Of a stretch of DNA of 64,000 bases, positions 28,144 to 35,958 are shown in pieces. Made by a program: the position numbers and the translations under genes. The notes beneath the pieces were generated by a model that was not told where the DNA came from, searched no databases, and worked only from the letters and a program-made list of their open reading frames with translations. This stretch comes from Bacteroidales bacterium (GTDB taxonomy: Bacteria > Bacteroidota > Bacteroidia > Bacteroidales > BM520): assembly GCA_016285515.1 (NCBI GenBank), contig JAEEQW010000006.1, positions 64,078-128,077 of the forward strand, written 5' to 3'. The first letter of the stretch is position 1, and each line of letters begins with the position of its first letter.

Positions 28144-29631
28144 ATGAAAAAGACTATACTTTTTTTATTATTTGTAGTTATTTCGTATTTTGCTTATAAT
28201 CAAGATATTGGTTCTGACTTTGTCCAGTTTTACTATCCTAATGGCAAGGTTGTTTCAAGTGAAGGATTCATGGTTGACGGCAAGCCTGACGGGTATTGGA
28301 AGTCGTATTATGAAAACGGAAACCTGAAATCTGAAGGCAACAGAAAGAATTTTCTTCTTGACGGTGAATGGAAATTTTATAAAGAGGACGGTTCCATAAG
28401 CCAATTGATAACTTATTCGGAAGGAAAAAAGAATGGTAAGAGGATTACATATACTTCTGAATATGTTTTGGAGGAAAACTTTTACGATGATACAAAAGAA
28501 GGAATGTCATACATTTATGATATTGACAATCATTTGGTTTCATCCGTTAATTTTTCGAACGGCGTTGAAAACGGCATTAAAAAGGAATTTGCGGAAGATG
28601 GAAGAATCATTCGTATTACTGATTACAACAAGGGCTTTATAATTTCGAGTGAATGGATAAACAGGATGGACGGCAGTGGCAGAAAGCAGGGAAAATGGCT
28701 GACATTTCATGATAATGGCAATATCGCGACAGAGTCATTTTATTTGAATGACAAACTTAACGGTTATGTGAAACATTATGATGAAAATGGAAAACTGACC
28801 GATATTGAAAAATATGATAGCGGCAAAAAGGAAGAGTTGGCAAAGGATGAAGTAAAGGCTGATGTTAGAAAAGAATATCATCCTAACGGAAAAATCAAGA
28901 CTATAGCAACTTACAAAAACGGATTGCCGGAAGGCATCAGACGTGAATATGATGAAAAAGGGAATATCAGTGGTTCGTATGTTTTTGAGAATGGCAAAAT
29001 TGTGAGTGAAGGAATTATAGACGAACAACTTACGAGACATGGTCCATGGAAAGACTACTATAGTAATGGAAATGTTAAGGCGGAAGGAAAATACAACAAT
29101 GGTTTGAGAGTCGGTCAGTGGTCATTTTACAATATTGACGGCAATATTGAGCAGGAGGGTGAATACGATGACAAAGGACGTTATACGGGTCAATGGATTT
29201 TTTACTATCCCTCAGGCAATATCTTAAAAGAAGAAACGTATATGGAAGGCAAGGAATACGGCATGTATGTTGAATATTCCGATGAAGGAATGATAATAGT
29301 CCAGGGCAATTACAATTATGGAATGAAGGAAGGCAAATGGACATATTCCATTAATGGCATTGTGGAAACGGGTGAATATCTGAATGACAAGAAAGACGGT
29401 TACTGGACTATAGCGTTCGATGACGGAGCAATGCTTGAAGAGGGAAATTTTATTGAGGATAATCCTGACGGGGAATACAGATGGTACTATACTACCGGTG
29501 CTGCTGCCGGAAAGATATGTCTTATAGGCAGATACATCAACGGGCAGCGTAATGGAGACTGGATTTATTTTGACGAGGAAGGAAACATTGATTTAATTGT
29601 GACTTACAATGATGGAGACGAAGTTGAATAA
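28144..29631 (+). CDS. Secreted MORN-repeat (YwqK-like) protein
   Basis: 495 residues. A signal peptide (MKKTILFLLFVVISYFAYNQ) is followed by some fifteen tandem repeats of about 21-24 residues of the bacterial MORN variant type, consensus G-x-W-x-x-Y-x-x-N-G-x-x-x-x-E-G (for example GYWKSYYENGNLKSEG and GQWSFYNIDGNIEQEG). They cover almost the whole chain and should form an elongated beta sheet outside the inner membrane. Some databases label such repeats 'YwqK antitoxin', but no toxin partner is present and that name should not be taken as function. It overlaps tadA by 23 bp. Confidence 0.88.
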   Translation: MKKTILFLLFVVISYFAYNQDIGSDFVQFYYPNGKVVSSEGFMVDGKPDGYWKSYYENGNLKSEGNRKNFLLDGEWKFYKEDGSISQLITYSEGKKNGKRITYTSEYVLEENFYDDTKEGMSYIYDIDNHLVSSVNFSNGVENGIKKEFAEDGRIIRITDYNKGFIISSEWINRMDGSGRKQGKWLTFHDNGNIATESFYLNDKLNGYVKHYDENGKLTDIEKYDSGKKEELAKDEVKADVRKEYHPNGKIKTIATYKNGLPEGIRREYDEKGNISGSYVFENGKIVSEGIIDEQLTRHGPWKDYYSNGNVKAEGKYNNGLRVGQWSFYNIDGNIEQEGEYDDKGRYTGQWIFYYPSGNILKEETYMEGKEYGMYVEYSDEGMIIVQGNYNYGMKEGKWTYSINGIVETGEYLNDKKDGYWTIAFDDGAMLEEGNFIEDNPDGEYRWYYTTGAAAGKICLIGRYINGQRNGDWIYFDEEGNIDLIVTYNDGDEVE

Positions 29632-30061
29632 TGACGAATATTTTATGAAAATTGCCTTGTTAGAGGCTAAAAAGGCCTTTGATGAGGGAGAAATACCTAT
29701 AGGTGCAGTAGTCGTCTATAAGGACAAGATATTGGCGCGGGCGCATAATCAGACCGAATTGCTCAATGATTGTACGGCTCATGCTGAAATGCTCTGCATT
29801 ACCGGTGCCATGAATGAAGCTGGAACAAAATATCTCAGGAATTGTACACTTTATGTCACCCTTGAACCTTGTGTGATGTGTGCCGGTGCGTTGAACTGGG
29901 CTCAGATAGGGCGTCTTGTCTATGCAGCATCGGATGTCAAATGCGGGTATTCACAGACAGGAGACCTGCTGCATAAATCAACGGTTGTGGAACACGGTAT
30001 TATGGCTTCGGAAGCCGAATCATTGCTGAAGAAGTTTTTCAGGAAACTGAGGGAAAAATAA
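29609..30061 (+). CDS. tadA: tRNA adenosine(34) deaminase TadA
   Basis: Converts A34 to inosine in tRNA-Arg(ACG). 150 residues. The zinc site is TAHAEML (His-Ala-Glu with the proton-shuttling Glu) and PCVMCAGAL (PCxxC). The N-terminal FMKIALLEAKKAFDEGEIPIGAVVV is the standard family start. The first ATG at 29609 lies inside the end of the MORN gene, giving a 23-bp overlap. The 3' end also overlaps the convergent sensor kinase by 23 bp. Confidence 0.94.
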   Translation: MMETKLNNDEYFMKIALLEAKKAFDEGEIPIGAVVVYKDKILARAHNQTELLNDCTAHAEMLCITGAMNEAGTKYLRNCTLYVTLEPCVMCAGALNWAQIGRLVYAASDVKCGYSQTGDLLHKSTVVEHGIMASEAESLLKKFFRKLREK

Positions 30062-33000
30062 CCGGCAGTACAATTTCAAATTCTGCACCGGGTTCCTGCC
30101 TGTCAACGAGACTTATGGTGCCGTTCATGTTTTCTATAATATTCTTTACAATTGCGAGACCGAGTCCTGCTCCACTCGACTTTGTGGTGAAATTTGGTGC
30201 GAATATCTTTTCTTTGTTTTCTTCACTGACACCAGGTCCGTTGTCAATAATTCTGATTGATATGTTATTGTTTGGAAGACAGTTGCTTATTAATTTAATT
30301 TCAAAATTTCCATCGTCTGCATGTTCAGTGCCTTGGTATGCCTGAATTGCATTTCTGATTATGTTGTGGAAGACACGTGACATGAGATTTGAATCTCCGT
30401 AAATCATTATGTTGTCTTTGTCATATTTATAGCTGATATTGATGCCAGACTGACTGTAGAAGTCAAAAATCTGTTTTATCAATGTGCTGAGGTTCAGTTC
30501 CTTCTTGTTTTCCACGGGCATTTTTGCGAAACTGCTGAATGCCGTTGCGATGTCGGAAAGATTGTCTATTTCGGCAATCATTGAAGATTTGTATTTTTCG
30601 AATTGGGTGTCGAAATTTTCATTTTTTTCCTTCCACATCTTATATATGAATTGTGTGGATAGTTTCATTGGCGTGAGAGGATTTTTAATCTCGTGTGCGA
30701 CTTGTCGTGCCATCTCGCGCCATGCGCTTTCCCTTTCGGATTTTGCAAGCAGTTCTGCACTTTTGTGCAGTTCATCGACCTTTTTGTTGTATATTTCCAC
30801 GAGTGCACCGATTTCATCATTCGAATTGAAATCAAGTTTGATGTTTTCGTTTTCCTGCAGATTGAGATTTGCAAGGCTGTCCTGGAGTTTTTCAAGGGGC
30901 AATGTTATCTTGCTGGTTATCATATACGCAATAATCATAGTCAGAATCACTATAATCAGGAAAACGTTGATGAACGACGTGATATAATCTGAAATTTCTT
31001 TTTTGAGTTCAGTTTGCTTTACGAAGTATGGAACGTTGATTACATAAAGATCACTGTGTTTGTCAACGAAAACTATATATGATGACATGAATCTGTACTT
31101 CCCTATGGTTTCTTCGCAGATAAACCTGTTGTTTTTGCGCAGACTTGCCTTTGCAACCGGATTTATGAGGTTTGATGTCAGGTTGTTGTTGAACATTTCC
31201 TCGTTTGATGTGCAATACAGGTAACCGTCTTCATCGTAAATATTGATGTCGAGAAAGTTGGTATATGACAGGTCTTTAATTATAGCTGTCACTATTTCCT
31301 GTGAGCATGTGTCCAAGTTGTTTGTAATCATATTGATGTCTTTGCAAAGCGAATAGGTTTTTTCCTGGATTGCCCTCAAGTTCTTCTCATTGTTCATTTT
31401 TACAATGAGATAAATGGAAAGGATGCCGATAAGGGTAAAAGTGGCAATGATGACAGTTATGACATAGGCCTGAAATTTGTTGTTCAGTGTATTATTTGTG
31501 ATTTGCCTGTTGCTGTATAGTACAAAGTGAATCACAATCAGCACGAGGAAAAAGCCAATCAGAAGAATTGACAGAGGGAACAGATATAAATTTGATATTT
31601 TGTAAGGTCGTGAAATCACAATGGTGTTACCTTCACTGTTGTAGAAGGTAAAATGTTTGTAATGCTTTGATTTTGTATATTTTACGTTAGCATTGAACAG
31701 ATTGTTGTCGTAGTATATTGGATATGTGAAACTGCCGATGTTTCTTATGAGTTCGTTGTTTTGGTAAATGGCGATTGAAGTTTGCAGCACATTTATCTGA
31801 AAGTTGTAGCTTTCATCGGTTGACAGGAGTTCCGGGTAGCCGCTTCCCTCGAGGTTGTATTTGGAGGCAAGACTTAGCCACAAATTGTAGTTGTCGGTTT
31901 TTATCAGCGACAGCAGATAAGGTATTCCCACGATGTCGTTTATGAACCAGATATTATCGTATATGAGAGTTCCTTCCGAGTCAATCAGTGATCGGAAGTA
32001 TTCGTTGCTGTTGATGGAGAGAGTGTCATTATTGACTGTAAAAGATGATGTTGTGTCTGCAATCACGTATTTGATGTGGAAATTCTGCCATCGTTTTTCA
32101 CTGAAGGTTGCTTCCAATGTTTCGTTGAACTGTTGTGATTCCCCATTGTCAAGCAGATTGTTGATATCGATATTGTAAGTTGTGGAATCATGTTTCAATT
32201 GTTCGATTTTTTCATGTAAATCATTTTCAATCAAATCGTTACGTGTGAATATGTTACGTTGTGACAGTCGATATGCCATCTGAGTCTCGCGACTGTCATT
32301 TGCCAGGTTGAAGATGATTGTAATGATAGTGGAAACAATGATGATAATAGGAAGCTGGTATTTTGGCATTAGTCTGATGGTCTTTTCGTGGTTGAGCATC
32401 AGGGATATGGAGATGCAGAGCAGCACAGTGGTTATCATCAGAATAAACATTGAAAATGATATTGTTACCGACCTGCTGTCAATGTTTGACAAATCGAAAA
32501 AATGGATTGCCAAGTTGCTGTTTTTTATCCCATTGTAAATGCTGATGCATGCTATTCCTGCCAATGCACCTATTGAGACGAAGGCGATGACTCTCTGAAA
32601 TGTGTTTTTTATTTCATGCTTGGATTTAAAGCAGTACAACAGTATGAAGAAGGCAAACACCATTGCGTAAGTGGCCGTTATCAGAAGATTGCCGCAGCTG
32701 TCGATACATATTCCCTCATTGAAATATTCGTTTGAGAAGAGGTTTTGGTTTTTGAAAATAACATTTGAGATAAAATAGAAGACAAATCTCACTGCGGTAA
32801 GCGAAACAATTTCGAGGAACAAAAATGTGTGCTTGTTGCTGAAGGTTGTTCTGCTGAAAAGGAAAAATGAAATCAGTATTGCAATATAAACGGCAGTAAG
32901 GATGAAAATTATGTTTGAAAACAGTGATGTGAACTCTATTCCGGAGTCTGTTTTTTTGATGGAAAACAGAGGTTTGCCGTTCGAAGTCCTGACAATGTTC

Positions 33001-33548
33001 TCATCATTGTTTTCGAACTTGAAGTTCGGGTACAGGTTAGAGCTGACTTTGTAAATGTCGGTAAAGCCGTTATGCAGATATTTGTTTTCTACGTTATAGA
33101 TGTTTGATATGGGCAGAAGCAGTACAAGGTAATCGGCGGAGTCTATGTTGTATATTTTACTGTAAACGAAAGAGTTGTTTGTCTCATAGATGGGTGATGA
33201 ACTTAATATTGGTGAGATGTGCCATGGATAGTTGCTGTTGTTGTTTGACCAGTATGAAATATTGTAGTTTGTATAAAACAGGGTTGTGAAATACTCTTCC
33301 GGCATTGATTCCAGGTATGCGTTTATATTTGTATCCTCCGAAGAGATGATGCCGTTGTAAAAGCTGTCAGCATCTTCATCGAATTTTGCAATGATTTTTT
33401 CTATTCTGTTTGCAGTTGCCCTGACTGCCGTTTGCCGGTTATTGGTTATGAGGATGAAAACAATACAGACTGTGAGGATTAATCCGGTTGTGACAAGCAG
33501 GATTTTGCTCAGTGGATTCGGTCTCATATTATTTGCTGTGGTGTTCAT
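30039..33548 (-). CDS. Large multi-span sensor histidine kinase, NtrY-like
   Basis: 1169 residues. One membrane helix at about 14-36 and an extracytoplasmic stretch are followed by a block of about six helices (roughly 215-415), a second extracytoplasmic domain, two helices (about 665-725), a third sensing region and a last helix near 870. Then come a HAMP linker, the H-box REMARQVAHEIKNPLTPMKL and the ATPase motifs N box (FHNIIRNAIQAY), DNGPGV, and FTTKSSGAGLGLAIV. The H-box sequence is the NtrY type. No response regulator gene is adjacent, so it is an orphan here. It ends inside the convergent tadA gene. Confidence 0.88.
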   Translation of the reverse strand: MNTTANNMRPNPLSKILLVTTGLILTVCIVFILITNNRQTAVRATANRIEKIIAKFDEDADSFYNGIISSEDTNINAYLESMPEEYFTTLFYTNYNISYWSNNNSNYPWHISPILSSSPIYETNNSFVYSKIYNIDSADYLVLLLPISNIYNVENKYLHNGFTDIYKVSSNLYPNFKFENNDENIVRTSNGKPLFSIKKTDSGIEFTSLFSNIIFILTAVYIAILISFFLFSRTTFSNKHTFLFLEIVSLTAVRFVFYFISNVIFKNQNLFSNEYFNEGICIDSCGNLLITATYAMVFAFFILLYCFKSKHEIKNTFQRVIAFVSIGALAGIACISIYNGIKNSNLAIHFFDLSNIDSRSVTISFSMFILMITTVLLCISISLMLNHEKTIRLMPKYQLPIIIIVSTIITIIFNLANDSRETQMAYRLSQRNIFTRNDLIENDLHEKIEQLKHDSTTYNIDINNLLDNGESQQFNETLEATFSEKRWQNFHIKYVIADTTSSFTVNNDTLSINSNEYFRSLIDSEGTLIYDNIWFINDIVGIPYLLSLIKTDNYNLWLSLASKYNLEGSGYPELLSTDESYNFQINVLQTSIAIYQNNELIRNIGSFTYPIYYDNNLFNANVKYTKSKHYKHFTFYNSEGNTIVISRPYKISNLYLFPLSILLIGFFLVLIVIHFVLYSNRQITNNTLNNKFQAYVITVIIATFTLIGILSIYLIVKMNNEKNLRAIQEKTYSLCKDINMITNNLDTCSQEIVTAIIKDLSYTNFLDINIYDEDGYLYCTSNEEMFNNNLTSNLINPVAKASLRKNNRFICEETIGKYRFMSSYIVFVDKHSDLYVINVPYFVKQTELKKEISDYITSFINVFLIIVILTMIIAYMITSKITLPLEKLQDSLANLNLQENENIKLDFNSNDEIGALVEIYNKKVDELHKSAELLAKSERESAWREMARQVAHEIKNPLTPMKLSTQFIYKMWKEKNENFDTQFEKYKSSMIAEIDNLSDIATAFSSFAKMPVENKKELNLSTLIKQIFDFYSQSGINISYKYDKDNIMIYGDSNLMSRVFHNIIRNAIQAYQGTEHADDGNFEIKLISNCLPNNNISIRIIDNGPGVSEENKEKIFAPNFTTKSSGAGLGLAIVKNIIENMNGTISLVDRQEPGAEFEIVLPVIFPSVS

Positions 33549-33602
33549 TGCCTGTTTTAGGATATTTTTGTATTCACTTGATTATCAGTGGTGTATTGAA
33601 AA

Positions 33603-33618
33603 TGTTCCACGTGGAACC
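33603..33618. other. parS: parS-like ParB binding site (15 of 16 match)
   Basis: TGTTCCACGTGGAACC in the gap between the mnmG stop and the kinase start. It differs only in the last base from the palindrome TGTTCCACGTGGAACA, a form of the conserved bacterial parS site. Confidence 0.8.
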
Positions 33619-33621
33619 ATA

Positions 33622-35499
33622 TTAAATTCCGAGTACTATCATCAGTGCGGCTATGTCGGAAGGAGACACGCCGGGTATGCGGGATGCCTGACCTATGGTT
33701 GATGGTTTTATCCTTGACAGCTTTTCACGTGATTCGTATGAAATGGAAGTTATGGCCATATAGTCAATGGTGTTTTTCAGATGTATTCTGTCCATTGAGT
33801 TGAGCCTGTCGGCCATGATTTCCTCTTTGTTGATATATCCTTTGTATTTGATTTGTATTTCTGTTTCTTCCAAAGTTTCATCGTCTATCTTGTTTCCGAT
33901 GATGAAATTCTGGAGTCCGACGGAGAAATTTTTTAATGTTCCGATATTGACATCAGGGCGGAGAATTATCTTTGACAACCTGGTGCTTTCGTTGACAGGA
34001 CCCGACAGTAATGTTGAAAGATAAGGGTTGGCTTCGTCTTGGGTTATGTTAGTCTCTTCAAGATATGTGCTCAGCCTTTTTATCTTGTCAATCTTTTCCT
34101 CTACCCTATTGTATCGTTTGTCATCGGCGAGGCCTATATGGTGTGACAATGGTGTAAGTCTTATGTCAGCATTGTCCTGGCGAAGCAGAATCCTGTGTTC
34201 GGCACGTGAGGTGAACATACGGTACGGTTCGTCAACACCCTTGGTTATAAGATCGTCAATGAGCACACCGATATACGCCTCGGAACGGGACAGGACTATC
34301 GGCTCTTCATTGCGGATTTTTCTTACGGCGTTGATGCCGGCCATAAGACCTTGACATGCTGCCTCCTCATATCCGGTGGTCCCGTTTATCTGTCCGGTGA
34401 AGTAAAGATTGGATATCTGTTTTGTCTCAAGCGTGCTTTTCAACTGTGTGGGCTGGAAAAAGTCATATTCGATGGCATATCCGGGCTTCATGAATTTGGC
34501 ATGTTCGAAACCTGCCATCTTACGGATGGCCCTGTATTGTATCTCTTCCGGAAGAGATGAGGAGAATCCGTTGAGATAAACTTCAATATTGTTGAATCCC
34601 TCAGGCTCTACGAAAATAGGATGCTGGGTCTTTTCGGCAAATCTGTTCAGCTTATCTTCAATTGAGGGACAGTATCTCGGTCCTTTGCCTTTTATGCGTC
34701 CTTGGAACATTGGTGAACGGTCAAACCCCTCCTTCAGGATGTTATGCACTTCTGGCGAGGTGTGGGCAATATAGCATTTGCGTTGTTTGGAAATGTCAAG
34801 AAATTGCGTCTCGTCAGAGAAGCTGAATTTTCCGGGGACATCGTCAAAAGGCTGCTCAATTAGCGCCGAATAGTCTATGGTTCTGCCGTCGATTCTGACA
34901 GGTGTGCCGGTTTTCAGCTTTTCTACGGTGAAGCCGAGTGACAGCAGCTGGTCACTTATGCCGACAGAATTTTGCTCTCCGAGCCTGCCTCCTGCGAATG
35001 ACACTTCTCCAATATGGATTCTGCCATTCAGGAAGGTTCCGTTGGCAAGTATTACGGCTTTGGCATAAACCGACTTCCCCATGGCTGTTCTGATGCCTTT
35101 TACAGTGTCGTCTTCGATGATAAGACTTTTGGCATCATCCTGAATGAAATCAAGATTCTTCATTGAGTCAAGCACATTGAGCCATTCGAGGGTGAACAGT
35201 CTCTTGTCGTTTTGGGAACGTGGACTCCACATCGCAGGACCCTTTGACCGGTTCAGCATCTTGAACTGCAGCATCGAGCGGTCAGCGACTATTCCCGTGT
35301 ATCCTCCCATAGCGTCGATTTCCCTGACTATCTGGCCTTTTGCTATGCCGCCTATTGCCGGATTGCATGACATCCTGGCGACACTCTCCCTGTTCAGTGT
35401 TACCATCAAAGTCTTGGCACCGAGATTCGATGCCGCACACGCAGCTTCGCATCCGGCATGACCCGCTCCAACCACTATTATGTCATATTGGCTTTCCAT
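33622..35499 (-). CDS. mnmG: tRNA U34 5-carboxymethylaminomethyl modification enzyme MnmG (GidA)
   Basis: FAD-dependent half of the MnmE-MnmG complex, modifying wobble uridine in several tRNAs. 625 residues, full length. The dinucleotide-binding motif IIVVGAGHAGCEAACAASNLG is at the N-terminus; signatures CNPAIGGIAKGQIVREIDAMGG (split) and TGQINGTTGYEEAACQGL are clear, as is the C-terminal helical domain (SRIPGVSPSDIAALMI). mnmG is often the origin-side gene in bacteria, and here it sits between two parS-like sites. The mnmE partner is not in the window. It follows ybeY by 1 bp. Confidence 0.97.
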   Translation of the reverse strand: MESQYDIIVVGAGHAGCEAACAASNLGAKTLMVTLNRESVARMSCNPAIGGIAKGQIVREIDAMGGYTGIVADRSMLQFKMLNRSKGPAMWSPRSQNDKRLFTLEWLNVLDSMKNLDFIQDDAKSLIIEDDTVKGIRTAMGKSVYAKAVILANGTFLNGRIHIGEVSFAGGRLGEQNSVGISDQLLSLGFTVEKLKTGTPVRIDGRTIDYSALIEQPFDDVPGKFSFSDETQFLDISKQRKCYIAHTSPEVHNILKEGFDRSPMFQGRIKGKGPRYCPSIEDKLNRFAEKTQHPIFVEPEGFNNIEVYLNGFSSSLPEEIQYRAIRKMAGFEHAKFMKPGYAIEYDFFQPTQLKSTLETKQISNLYFTGQINGTTGYEEAACQGLMAGINAVRKIRNEEPIVLSRSEAYIGVLIDDLITKGVDEPYRMFTSRAEHRILLRQDNADIRLTPLSHHIGLADDKRYNRVEEKIDKIKRLSTYLEETNITQDEANPYLSTLLSGPVNESTRLSKIILRPDVNIGTLKNFSVGLQNFIIGNKIDDETLEETEIQIKYKGYINKEEIMADRLNSMDRIHLKNTIDYMAITSISYESREKLSRIKPSTIGQASRIPGVSPSDIAALMIVLGI

Positions 35500-35500
35500 T

Positions 35501-35956
35501 TCACTTTTGTTCCACGTGGAACATCTTTATGTATTTCTCTTGTTTCTCAATCATTATGCTCTTCTCATCCTCGTCTCTCTTGTCTTCATAACCGCATAAA
35601 TGCAGAGTGCCGTGAACCATTATCCTGAATAATTCCTCCTGAACATGGCAGCCGTATGTCTTTGCGTTCTCCCTCACCCTGTCGATGCTGATGTAAACAT
35701 CCCCGAAAACATCCTTTTCCTTTTCGTTGTACGGAAATGTTATGGTATCGGTGTCAGTGTCATGTCCGAGATATTTTTCATTCAATGACAGCATGGTGCT
35801 CTCATCGGTGAGAATTATATTGATGGCAACGAGCCGCTTCTTCTCGGCTTTTACGACTTTGTAAAGGGCTTCTTTGATTTTCAGGATGTTTCTGACACGA
35901 TATTGGACTGTGTCATCGCTGCAAATTATGATGTTCTTTCTGTATTCGACTTCCAT
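35501..35956 (-). CDS. ybeY: Endoribonuclease YbeY (rRNA maturation)
   Basis: A 151-residue UPF0054 protein needed for 16S rRNA 3'-end processing and ribosome quality control. The metal motif is HGTLHLCGYEDKRDED. The two histidines of HGxLH are present, and the third position is Asp rather than the usual His of GYDH, a change I believe is common in Bacteroidota. The last seven residues, MFHVEQK, are encoded by the perfect parS palindrome, so the C-terminal tail reflects a DNA constraint as much as protein function. It sits 2 bp after the DUF4175 gene. Confidence 0.93.
   Translation of the reverse strand: MEVEYRKNIIICSDDTVQYRVRNILKIKEALYKVVKAEKKRLVAINIILTDESTMLSLNEKYLGHDTDTDTITFPYNEKEKDVFGDVYISIDRVRENAKTYGCHVQEELFRIMVHGTLHLCGYEDKRDEDEKSIMIEKQEKYIKMFHVEQK
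35508..35523. other. parS: parS ParB binding site, perfect palindrome
   Basis: TGTTCCACGTGGAACA, an exact 16-bp palindrome, inside the final codons of ybeY and 9 bp before the mnmG start. It matches the broadly conserved parS pattern TGTTnCACGTGnAACA. Confidence 0.88.
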
Positions 35957-35958
35957 TT

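Noticed and set aside
28144-29631. Toxin-antitoxin system based on the YwqK antitoxin name
   Set aside because: The protein is a secreted MORN-repeat protein and no toxin gene is adjacent.
33722-33731. TTTCACGTGA in the mnmG coding region
   Set aside because: It matches only about 11 of 16 parS positions and lacks the outer arms.
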